A DNA stretch of 36,524 nt from Plakobranchus ocellatus (taxonomy: Eukaryota > Mollusca > Gastropoda > Plakobranchidae). The notes beneath the pieces were generated by a model. That model saw only the letters and a program-made list of their open reading frames with translations. It ran no database searches and had not been told where the DNA came from. Below are positions 1 through 12,100 of the stretch, piece after piece (the first letter of the stretch is position 1; the number at the start of each line of letters is the position of its first letter). The stretch is taken from positions 1,302,950 through 1,339,473 of the forward strand of contig BLXT01003735.1 of assembly GCA_019648995.1 (NCBI GenBank). Reading direction: 5' to 3'. Made by a program: the position numbers and the translations under genes.

Positions 1-85
1 ATCAGTCACAAACTAAGCGTGGGAGTTTGTTTTTACACTTTGTGTGTGTGTGTGTGTGTTTTAACCATCCTGTCTGATTTTCCAG

Positions 86-193
86 TATGATGCCATCAGA
101 ATCAACCAGATCTACGAGCAAGCCAAGTGGGCCCTTATCTCTGAGGAGATTGATTGCACGGAGGAGGAGATGATGGTATTTGCTGCTCTTCAG
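86..193 (+). CDS. FERMT: Kindlin exon a (F2 lobe)
   Basis: Acceptor TTTTCCAG precedes position 86 and donor GTAAGC follows 193. The 36 codons, in phase 0, start at YDAIRINQ and end in MMVFAALQ, a block nearly identical to vertebrate kindlins. The exon upstream of this one lies outside the window. Confidence 0.96.
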
Positions 194-269
194 GTAAGCA
201 TTGTGGTAAAAAAGAAACTCGCCATTTTTTTTCTTTTTTTTAACAGTCTTGACCATAAATTGTATTACA

Positions 270-315
<46 letters not shown>

Positions 316-2185
316 TAACTTGTCTCTGCCCTTGTCAAGGTACCTGATTGTTCAATAGTAAAAAAAGCCATACTCTTGTAAAGGTCTGGCCTGGGTCCCT
401 CACCCCCTGTGCACGAAAAGGAAAAAAAAATCCGCATGGCTTGCCCAGATATTTGACGTAGTCGGCAGAGATGTGGAAAAGAAGCTTGACCGGCACAATG
501 AAATTGTCATCTTGGCGACAAACAACTGTACACTATCAACTTTGTCAAAACATCCCTCCCGATCCTCTTTCCAAATCGGTTTTTTTGCAGATTTTGTTTT
601 CGCTTTCATTTTTTCTTATTTTATTTTTTTTATCTAATCTTTGCATCGATCATTTCAGTCCCATGATATTACAGAGACTGTCATTGTCTCAGTACTATGC
701 TTCATTCTTTAGTATGCAGAAACGCTCCTCATTGACAGTCGGATAACAGCACCTCTCCGATTGTAGAACTTACGATGTCTGAATTGTAAAATTCGTTTCT
801 TAGTCAGCATTGGCGCTTCTAGCTTTGATATCCAAATAGTTTTTAATTATAAGGTCATAAAGATCATTATTCATTGGCACTCGTTAACCCTATCTTCTTT
901 AATCATATTGTTCTCGTCATTATTATTTCCAGAAAAAAAAAGCAAGCCAAAATGAACTTCTTTTCCCACCCCATAACTGTTTTACGCTCGAATTTCCCCG
1001 CCGATTGTTTGAGACGCCCTCCCGTTCTGTCCTCAGTTTCAAATCCAGCTCCAGTCTGGCCTGCCCCAGCCCGACCTGGACGCCAGCGGTAGCCACAACA
1101 ACCTCAGCAACAACCACACCGAGGAGGACGAGATCGATGCTGCCCTCAAGGACTTGCAGGAATCTCTGGAAGGATCGGCGGTGTCTTCACATGGCGATAT
1201 TACTCAAATCCCCGAGCTCTGCGATTACGTCAAGTTTTTTAAGTACGTCTCCAGCTCCTAATAGTCCTCGATCGTATTGGACTGGTCGTATAATGGATAA
1301 TTCGAGCAATAGTATAATAGTCAGCCCGTGTTTCAAACATTATAATGATGTTTTTGAGTGGGATTTTATTGGTTCCGATGGGCTTTTTTTTTCTTTTTTT
1401 CTTTTCTTTTCGCCATTACTAATAGTTTGCTTTAGCTAGTTTCCTCAGTTTTCGCCTTAAAAAAAAAAAAAAAAAAAACACACACATTTTAGAGCGGTAT
1501 AATTATTTTGGAATGTGACTGCTGTGGACTAATAATTGAAATCTGTATTTACAAACATGCCTAAGGAAAGTCATTTTCTTAACTGCTTGCATGAGCTAAA
1601 ACTGCATTTTTGAAGAGTTCTATTTCATCTTACACCAACAACAACACCAAAATCTTCTTCCTCTACTTCCTCTAGACCTCGCAAGTTGACGCTGAAAAGT
1701 TACAAACGCTACTATGCTACCTTCAAGGATACGTTCATCAGTTTTTACAGAAGCAAAGAAGAGAGCCAGGGACCTCCTGCCATGCCCAGAATAGACGTTA
1801 GAGGTGAGGCATTTCTTTGATGGTCCTGTAACCCTATAGCTTTTTTTTTTCTCTAATGTTGTTATTGGTGTTTATGTTTTCTTCTTAGAGATTCAGGAAT
1901 ATGTGTAGTGAATCTTTTTTTTTTCTCTGGAAAAGAAATCTCAAGCTAGAAAGAAAAAAAAAACTTCCTTTGGCTCTTGTGATAACAACTAGGAGACTTT
2001 AGGATTTCAGGCCCTCTTTCAGGCTAGGTTAGCGGTGGTGGGATTCGAACCCGCAAAAGCTCTTAGGGCGAGTTCGCTATCCACTGAGCTTCAAAGCTCA
2101 GGAGATACAGAAAGAAAAAGAAGTTTCAGGAATGAGATAAAGGAATCAAAGCTATAGGCTTTTTGAGGGTACCGAAAAACGCGCT

Positions 2186-2244
<59 letters not shown>

Positions 2245-3650
2245 GATTATCTCCAGTATTTCAACGAGCTCATCAACCATGCCTAGAGCGTTTGTTTTGC
2301 GCATTCTTTGAAGACCTAAGTGAACGTTTTTTTTCTAAAATAATGTTGACTACAAGTATGAACCACGGAATGGGATATCTCTTTCATTCAAAATTAAGGA
2401 GTAATTGAAATATATTTTGACATCGAAATTGTGGGGCAACACCTACGCTTGTTTTGACGCGGGCGCAAACTTGTATGCGGGTAGTTATTTGTCACTCTTA
2501 GTTTCCGACATTCCAACGAGAACAAAGTGACAGTATCCATCTCTTCTCCATACTTATGTTGTGGCGTGAGTAATGTGATAACTATGGCCATAGTTTAGCC
2601 TCGGCGGTAGGGCATTCTTTTCTTTACTCACATTTTAATACATGTTCGTGCATTTTAAACTTGGCCATTTCAGTCTCATTTATGCAAATTTAAACAAACA
2701 AACAAAAATGCCAACCAGTATCTTTATGCCCCGGGAAAAATAACGAAGTTGATTGAAATTTGAGAGATTTTTTACTGTTGTTGTTGTTGTTGATATTAAA
2801 ATTGTCGAAATTCCAACTTCAAGCTTTTTCAAACGGCCACCTATAGCTTTGTCACTGAATAAAATTATGAATATGTACATCCTGGTGTATTGACTTTTCG
2901 AGACGAACTGTCCAAGGAAATATTGCATGACAAGGTCAGATAGTTATGTGCAATACTGTTTGTGGAAGCATAAACCTTTTTTTTTATATACATATATATA
3001 TTAGTTGTCAGACGTAAGCCTAAATTAACGTTGGCGTCATATAGAGAGGAGAAAAAAAAAACACTTCTATGTCTCAGTAACTGAATGACTTAAAGTGTCA
3101 AATGATGTTGGTGGTTAGGGTGATATACGAGGATTTAGCAAAAGAAAAATAACAAAGAAATCATTGTCAAATGGCTTTAAACAATAGAAATCCCTGGGTG
3201 TCTGTGGCGTCTGCCAAAACTGTCAAGTGCCACTTCTCGCTTATTGAGAGAGTTGTATGACAATAGATAATGAATATTACAACGAACTCTTTTTTCCTCT
3301 GTAATTATCATGAGATCGTAGTGTGTATACTCTTGTCTTAGAACAGGAATTGATAGTACTGGTGATTTGTATCAGTATCAAAATTCATCCATAGTCAATG
3401 AAGGATTTTCAAAATGCTGTTTGTACATTTCAAAAGCTTATGCCATTATTCAATTTATTGGGTGAGAGAAAGCGAACCAAAACCCAGAATGATTCTCCCC
3501 AGACTTCATATTGGAAACGTGTGCTTGCAGAAAAAGTTATCGTTGTTTATTTTTCAATAGCACACGGGGTGTTAAATATACTTGCCGATGGTGATGGTGG
3601 ACAGTATAAGTTAGAGGGGAGTGGAAAGAGGTAAAGTGAGTGAGAGAGAG

Positions 3651-3698
<48 letters not shown>

Positions 3699-5413
3699 TG
3701 CTGATAATATAATATATGGTCATTTCTTTTATTCAGTAGAAGTGAGCATGTTATCAGCAGTTACTTTGTTTGTTCGATGAACCCTCTTACTGTCTGTCTG
3801 TCGGAAGGGGGCGGGGGGCACCGAAGGAGCTGAGGAGGAAAAATTCAGCCAAACAACGTAATCAGATAGGAACTAATAATATAATGCAACTTTTTTTCTT
3901 TTTTGGGTTTTCTTCATGGGATATTATTTTGTTCTCAAAAGAAAGAAACACAAGAAACCAGCAAACCAACACAGAGAGCCTCTCAGTTCCTGGTCTAAAC
4001 CCTGCATGCTCAGCTTGGCACAATGAGGGCGAAGCGCCAGAACTCTTGTGCCGACTCTCGAGCCGAGAGGGCTGTTCGTCAGTACATTTCGATACATTAG
4101 ATCCGGGAACTCCTTACACTGGGTTATCTCCGCTCGAGTGTGTACGAGAAACTTAGGGGACTTAAAAACAAAATTAGAACGTTATCTCCACACAAGTATC
4201 GCGAGAACCTTAGGGGACTTAAAACAAAAAAGAACGCTTTCATTTTGGCCTCCAGCAGATCTATGATTTTACCAGGATTGTTTTGTGACAAAGTTAAGGC
4301 GTGCGAATTTGTTATTTCGAGTGCGTGGGAGAAGATGATAATGTAATTTTGACGTCATTCAAATGAAACTATTACGTACGCCACGGTACACGTCTTGTTC
4401 ACCCACATGTTTCTCGGACGAAGATTTTTAGAATATTAGGAAAAGTGGATGTTGGGTCCCTGGGGCTTGTCCTTTTCCATCACCACTGGGCCGGTCTTAG
4501 ATAATGATATTTGTAATGGCGCATTTTTAAGGCCAGCTCAATCAGGAAACTTGGATATGTACTCTCGCTTACGTCAGTGGATGAGTAATGTAAACACCCA
4601 TTGAGGCAGGTTTTAGAGCGATACTGCAAAGGTTGTTTTTTTGTTGCTTTTCTTTTTTAAATTCATATTTTTATTTCATCAACAGAAAAAAGAAAAGAAA
4701 AATCAACATGTCATTCACTATTTATGACTACATATTATTTTTATGCGTGCATGCAGTGTGGGAGAACGTCGTGGCACAGTGGCTTGTGATTCCACCCTGA
4801 GATCTGCAGGGACCCATCTGTCGCGGGGTCGAGCTCCGCCATCGGCGCCCCGCCCAGACAGAGGGCCTAAAAGCCTGAGATCACCTTGTGGACTGGCTAT
4901 ATTCAAAAACCCAACCCGCATGCAGTGTTTGAAAAATCTTGCCAGATGTTGTTGATGCTATTGTTGTTATTGTTTCTTTTTTCCCTTCAGAATTGGCGCA
5001 GTTTTCTATAATTCTTTGATAGGCGATTTTTTCTATTTCAAGACGCTTTTGTACATCTAAGTGCAATCTATGATTTGTTAGGGTACTTGCACCTTAGTAT
5101 GGCGTTCAATACAAGAAAGGCTGCATGAGATCATTCTGACAACCATTTCAAGTTTCCTGCGATTTTCTCACTCAACCGTCTTTAAGTTCTACAATTCTCG
5201 ATGTTTGTTTCACGCAGACTTGGTTTTTTTTTCCCCTTGAACAAGTGTTGCTTTATTGCTCCCCACTTGCGCTAATACGAATCCTTTCGTTTAGTAATAA
5301 GGCTGTCTGATAAATGCCAGTCTTAAGTATCCCAAACACCAACTCATACAGGTAATATTGGTGTGTGGACTGTGAGCGTCAAGTTTGTTTGTTTTATTTA
5401 TATATATAAATAA

Positions 5414-5451
<38 letters not shown>

Positions 5452-7049
5452 ACAAAATATTGTATTGATGACTGCAGTAAACGGTTAGTTTTCAGGATTT
5501 TCAGGGTACATAACGAAGCAAAAAAAAAAAAAAAAAAACAAAGGCACGCGCCCGACGATGATAATCCCTCTTATCTACTAACTAGCAGTTCTGTGCTTTT
5601 TTTTTTATTGCCCCGTTGTTTCAAGATGCTTGAGCTGACTTTGCATTAGCTTCTTGCTGGTTCTGTATATTCACACACTTGTGTAGATTTGACAGAGGCA
5701 TTATTAATTAAAACAATCAATCCTACTTACTTCCTCGAATTTCCCGGGTTTTTTAAATATTAAATTCTGAGCCCATTCTAAACTTCGTCGGTGAAATTCC
5801 AGTTTTATGCGTGCTGGAAGCAAATGAAACACCACAAAATTGTGTGTGTGGGAGGGGAATCCCTGGTTTCCATCGAACGCATCCATCATAACAGTGTAAA
5901 TCAAGTCGAATCAATACAATAACATGTGAAAAATTAAAGTACATAAAGGATTACATTGAAATAGATTTGTTTCTTTAATATTTCGGAAAATTAAGGTACA
6001 TAAAGTATTACATTGCGATGGATTTGTTTCATTAGTATTTGCAGTCTATTGTTTTGAATGAACAGTAATAGAGGAAGTTGAAAAGATTTCCCGGCGGTTT
6101 TATTTCAAAAGTCTTAAATCTTGTCATTTGTATGTGTGTGTGTGTGTGTTTTGTCATCTCATGTGTGTGGAAAAAATTGCAAGAAGTTTGAATGCAAATG
6201 ATGAAAAGAATGGAAGATTTAAATATTTCTTACAGTACTGCTTAATATAAACATTGGGATATCGGGAAATGATGTAGCTATTCCTGTATTGATCCATACG
6301 CCGATTATGTCAGTTGTGGCTTTTGGATCCTATCAGTTGTTGTTTATCGCACGTATCTATATCGCAGGTATTTATTTTATTTTATTTAAATTTTTTTGTT
6401 GTTGGGTTGGCATTCGTGCATCAGATAAATCTAGATGCGAAATCAGGGTGGGTGGGTAAAGCTAGAGCAACATGTGCTAGCCACACTGACTTGTTGGCTG
6501 AAAACGATGTAGATGGAGGCGAGAGGGGAAACCCGTTTGACAAGAGTAAACTACAAACGCATTCCCCGAATCTAACTTTACTCTGTGTACTCACTCGCGT
6601 GTTATTGACTGAGGATGATGGGTTCTCATACCAGAGTGTGTGGGCGTTTCAGCATGTGTGCATGAGAGATAGAGAGAGAGAGAAAGGGAAAGGGGGAAAG
6701 GGCAAGAGAATCGTGTTTTATGACTTTGGACTCGTGAGTGATTTTCTTTCTCCTTTACCTTACTATAAGAATGGGATCTCACCGAAAAGCATAACATTTT
6801 TTTTACAGCCTGGTCAAGTCATGCATGTTAATGATGTAACTTAGTTTGGCATAGCACAGTCATTATTGGGCTGGTATGCATGGTAAATAAAATGAAACAA
6901 AATAAAAATGTCTCTTGGGTATGTGTGTACAGGTTTTGTAACCAAAGAGTAGGTATGGTTTCTTTTGAAAAGATCCCATTTTTAGCAAATTGAGTGAGTG
7001 ATCACGATTCTGAGGGGGGAAAATACAACAACTAAAAAAAAAAAAAAGG

Positions 7050-7125
<76 letters not shown>

Positions 7126-9100
7126 CAATTGGAAAAACACCAGAGGAAAATTGTCTGCATAAATATAATATTACAAAAAGCAAGAATTTATATGCCATTT
7201 ACTCATTACAAGTGAGGTTGATCAGTCCTTTTTGTTAGGTGTTCGAGCTCCCTTTATGAAATCATTTTTATTTATCGTAGATATTAGTGTTATAATTATA
7301 CATGTGTGTCGTTTTTCATAGATCGGTACATTTATAATGATTAAATTGGAGACCTCTGTTTGATGGTAAGGGGAAATCGTTCACCAAATGGGCGAAAATG
7401 GAAATTTTCAAAATTAAGTCAGTACATTTCTGTTGGCTTTTGCCCCCAGATTTTTTAGCTTCAATTTTTTTTATTAAGATATGAGATGTAGATTTTGTTT
7501 TACTTTCAGATTTTATGTAAGACGGTTTTTTAAATCAAATGTCACCCTGAATCAAAAACCTGTAACCTGCGTCTTTTTTTAAACATTGAAATGATAGGCT
7601 AAAGCACGATCGCCAATATTCGCTTCAGATGCAGCTCTTCGAAATGCTTTTTCCTTGCCGTCCGTTGACTCTTTCATGGGTTATGTTATGTAAGACGTCG
7701 TAAACTGTAGTTCTCTCAGGTTTAAAAAAAAAAAGCATGTATTCATGCAGAGGCCTTCCTTTTTTTTTTTTTTTTAGCATTTTACCTTCCTGTACTAGGG
7801 TCTAGAACTCAGATGCCGCAACTCACCAAGTCCCTGTATGAGCTGAAGGAATGCGCTGCTGGTAGCCTACCTACCGACCGGTCTAGCTAGGCGTTTAGAT
7901 CACGTTTGGTTCCAGAACTAGTCTACCTGTGCCCAAGATTCAGGCGTGTTCTGGCGAACTTGCCTGAATATATATATTTATAGACTAGCTTTGAAAAGGA
8001 CTAGATCAGTGTGTGTTTGCTTGTAAAATGCAAACTCACTTCCGTCTTCCCCCCGTTTCCAAGTGTTGTTTACTGGTATGGCAACTGAGTCGGGTGGATG
8101 ATTTACGAATAGCGAATTGGCTGTGGTAGTTATTTTTGGCTCTAACATGAAAGTGTGAATGGTAGAACTATCAAATATTGGCCTATGGCTAGTTTTGTTG
8201 AAGGCTTTCCTGTTTTTAGTTGTTTATCTGTCGTTTTTTTTTTCTCCTCCAAAAGTGAGAAAATTAGTATTCTACCCGCCCCCTTTTTTAAAATTAAATA
8301 ATAAATAGGCCCAGTCAATTAATTATTTTTTCTTTTGCGATAGGGAACACAGTTTTTTTTTTGTTTATACTTTTGAAAATATTCCTTGTCCAAAAACGTC
8401 AAAGCCTGTGATTTTTAATTTGGTTATGTCCTGTTATTTTAATGCAGTGTAGTTTTTTTTTCCATTTCTTCGGGGGGGGGCAGGGTTGGCGAACTTGTAG
8501 AGCGGAGGTTAGTCCTCATGATGATGCACATTCAGTCCGCAAGGGATAAAAACGAAACAAATTAAAAAAAAAAAAAAATTTTTTTTAATTGTTTGATATA
8601 AACACAAAAGGAGGTGAAAGGGGGCTCCTTGGAAATATTGAGAAGAATAGTAGTAATAAGAACACAATTGGTAGTTGGAGTACTATACTTTAACAGTAGC
8701 GGCAGCAGCTGGTGGCTGCGCTAGGTGTGGTATTAGTTTTGATAGTGGTAGCAGTGGTAGTAGTGATGATTTAAAAATAATCATAATAATAATAACGTAA
8801 GGATTATCAACAAATGTATGATACGCACAGTTATAAGAATATTGATAAACGCTACTAATGGACGTTTGTTGGGCAAGGGCTGACCAACTTGTCATAAAGC
8901 CTGCAGAGCCCTCAATGTCACGGACTGATAAAGAAACCTGCAACCGACGTCCTGATCAAATGAAGGCATATAAGTCTGAGGTTTTTTTAATGATTTTTTT
9001 CTTCCGTTGTTGGTGAGGGTTTTTTGTGGGTTTTTTTGTTTTTTTTTTTTTTTTAGCGGACAGGCTATTTGCTCAAAGAAACTACTGCTACCGAGAAAAA

Positions 9101-9131
<31 letters not shown>

Positions 9132-12100
9132 ATTATATATAAATGTACATATAATTGTGGTATGGAATTCCATCCTCATTTTGCGATAGCACAAGAAAGA
9201 ACAGAGTTTAAGATCTCTGAATCTAAAAAATCACTAGTTTTATCTTTGTATGAAGTGCAAAATCAAAACACCAAGAAAATGTGTATAGTCTCAAGTCGAG
9301 TTCCAAGATAATCAAGAATATATCTTGTTTCTTTTTTTTTTTTTCTTTTTTTTTTAATTCGTTGTGGCAGGTTGTGAGGCCCAACCAGATGTGAACCTTT
9401 CAGCCAAAAAGTATGGCATCAAACTGTTTGTTCCAGAACCAGAGGGCATGTCAGAAATATTCTTACGCTTTGAAATGGTAATTATCTTTTTTCCCTTCCA
9501 ATAAAATTACCTGGTGGTAAAACTTGAGCATTTAAATCAACATTTTAAGTATCGAATGTTAAAATTTGCAGCTTAAATAGGGGCAGGGCCAAAAAAAAAA
9601 TGCTTCACAATAAATAAAATTATATAAATTACAGTTTTCTATCTCTCGCGAGACAAATGATAAATAATTTGTATTATATAGACCATATCTTTTCTTTACC
9701 ACATCCCGATTGGTCTGACATATTATTTATATATAAATATATATGTATGTATTAAATCTTTATTTGGTCCTTTTAAAGTGATAGCTTCAGAGATCTGCAA
9801 AAAATATATGTTTATTTTTCAAACTTGCAGGAAGAACAATACTGCCGTTGGATGGCTGCATGTAAGCTGGCCAGTACAGGCCGCACTATGGCAGACAGTA
9901 GCTATGAGGCAGAGGTTAGAGCTCTACAGTCTTTCCTTGGTATGCAACACCCTGTGGTGGCACCACAATCTCCTCAAAACACCTCCCACTCCACCACACA
10001 GTCCTCCAATCACTCCACTGCAAACTCGATCAATCAGGCGGACATTCAGCCAGAGGATTATGTAGCATCAAGGTTTTTCCGCAAAATCAAGTCTAAATCA
10101 GTGAGTATGGCTGGCAGCATTTGCATATTGGAATGAAAATGAGTACCAGCTCTTGTGTATCCATAGAATATAAATAACGAGCAAATATGAATACAATATA
10201 AGTTTGTATTGGCATTATAACAGTCCAGTTATTTGATTTACTTATAATGTTTTCAGAGACTGAAAACCAAACTAAAAATAGTAAATGAGCTTATCTTCAA
10301 AAAACAGTTCTCTTATTTTACCTGTCTCAGCAATATTTTCTTCTTTCTAGGGACACATTCTAAAACACTGTGTAAGGCATGTTTTGTTATTTTGACAACA
10401 TAGAATTATCAACAATTTGCTTCTTCTTTCTTACTGGCTTTTTATTTATTTGATAATTTTTAAAAATTCTTTTGTTCTTTAAACATTGATTTCATATGTT
10501 TGTTTTTGATACTTTCAGTTAGTGTCAAAGATAATGGAGGCTCACAGCAACGTGCAGGAGATGACCCTGATGGAAGCTAAACTGGCATACATTACTGCCT
10601 GGCAGTCATTACCCGAGTATGGCATCACCTACTTTAGGATCAAGATGCTCAATTCCAAGAAGGAAGTATGTCATGTTTTTATACCACTATTATGTGTAGT
10701 TATATCGAATGTTGTTGATTTTAGAAATCCAGATCAAAGAAGTATAGCTTGTAGATCTAAAAACAAGTTTTGCCCGATTTGTAAGTGAGAACAACAAAAT
10801 GTAGGAGACTCTAAGAAAAAAATCTTAAGAATAATTTTTTTCTTCAAACATTCATTATTTTTTTTAGCATTAACAAAGAACTAGGAACCTATAAAATGAA
10901 TGGCAAATCACTGAAATTTGAAATGAAATTACTTCAAAGTTGCTCTAAGTGCCTTGGAAGTTGTAGATAATGGTCATGAGAAGCTGAATCAACTACCTTT
11001 ATTATCATTTTTCAGCTCCAAACAAAATTTTCTGGCCTCAACACAGTTTTCACCCTTTTACGCTCAATTCAAAGGATCATGAAACATACCCCAACTTTTC
11101 ATCTGCATAATCTGGGACTGCTTTACAGACAAATGTTAAGATTTGATAGGGAAGAATCCTTGACATGTCATGTTGGTAACAGAGACTGATAATTCATGAA
11201 CAAGACAGAAATTTTTTTACAGTAGTGGAAATGTTCAAATCTCATTTGTATAAATTTAAACTAATACAGATTGTTTTTTCACAAGTCATCATTTTACTGA
11301 CCCCATGCATTGAGACTAGTCCCAATTAGTGGAATGTTGCATATGACACTTTTTAAGAAAAAGATTTTTAAGTATGGTTTTCCCTCTATGCTTTTTAAAT
11401 ATCTTATCTCTAGATACAGAATCAACATAAATGTCAGTGAACCTTGATAGAACAAAATATTTGGGCCTGGCATTATGTTCTCATTGTTGTTGAATGGAAG
11501 GTTATCTTAAAATCATTTTAAAAAATATATGCCCATGGTCACAGTTTAGATGATTAACAGTTCAAGGGACAAATCCATCAAAGTCTGAGTGACAGTCATT
11601 ACAGTTTCTTGTGTACACTCAGATTTAACATCATCAGTACACACTGTACTATTCAACGAAAGGTCTAGCTATATCTATGTGTTCTATCATGAGCTCGGGC
11701 ACCATGCTGCACGTGGTTCTCCAAGATGGCTTTACCATTGAAGCCCAGTGATGGCCCTACTTCCTCTCACTGAACCTGAAGTAGCAAATTTGCATTCATT
11801 AAATCCATGGCATTTTATCAAAATCAAAGAAGAAAAAAACTGGACTATTATGTATTTCTTCATTGAGCTTGAGGTCTTGTTGGGTTTCAGCTCAATTCAA
11901 GGTTCACTGTATTTTTACCCATTTTACATGACCATAAAGCTAACAGTTTGCAATTTTAGAGTATATCAATCAAAACTAACTGTTTATTGGTGGGGTGATC
12001 ACTTTGGTTTTCATTGCTAGCCTTGAAGTCTTGTATCTTGTATGGCACTTCTTTGGTCTGCAACATGTAGCAAGCATAAAAATCCTGAGATCACCCGAGA

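Larger units (their letters stand above)
1804..9370 (+). other. Long kindlin intron (about 7.6 kb)
   Basis: Intron between PH-domain exons c and d. No exon-like segment of kindlin is missing between them. It holds three tRNA-like SINE heads (about 1959-2108, 4760-4917 and 7757-7850), (AG)n and (AT)n microsatellites, two roughly 57-bp tandem duplications, and otherwise AT-rich sequence in which I recognise no gene. Confidence 0.85.

Noticed and set aside
1005-1439. 144-codon + strand frame overlapping kindlin exon b
   Set aside because: Wrong frame for kindlin, Ser/Thr/Pro-rich by frame shift, and runs across the exon donor into the intron.
2031-2102. Functional tRNA-Arg(CCT) gene on the minus strand
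   Set aside because: The acceptor stem has two mismatches, position 33 is not T, the D stem is poor, and the downstream segment is shared with another SINE.
4743-4955. Overlapping open frames on both strands near 4.8 kb
   Set aside because: They arise from the GC-rich SINE copy B, not from a protein gene.
6314-6844. Longest single open frame in the window (176 codons)
   Set aside because: It starts at TTG, and its first real ATG is near 6661, leaving only about 60 codons that run through an AG microsatellite. It lies inside the kindlin intron and resembles no family I know.
6863-7198. 111-codon minus-strand frame with an Ile-Tyr repeat
   Set aside because: It is the translation of the (AT)n microsatellite, which has no stops in that frame.
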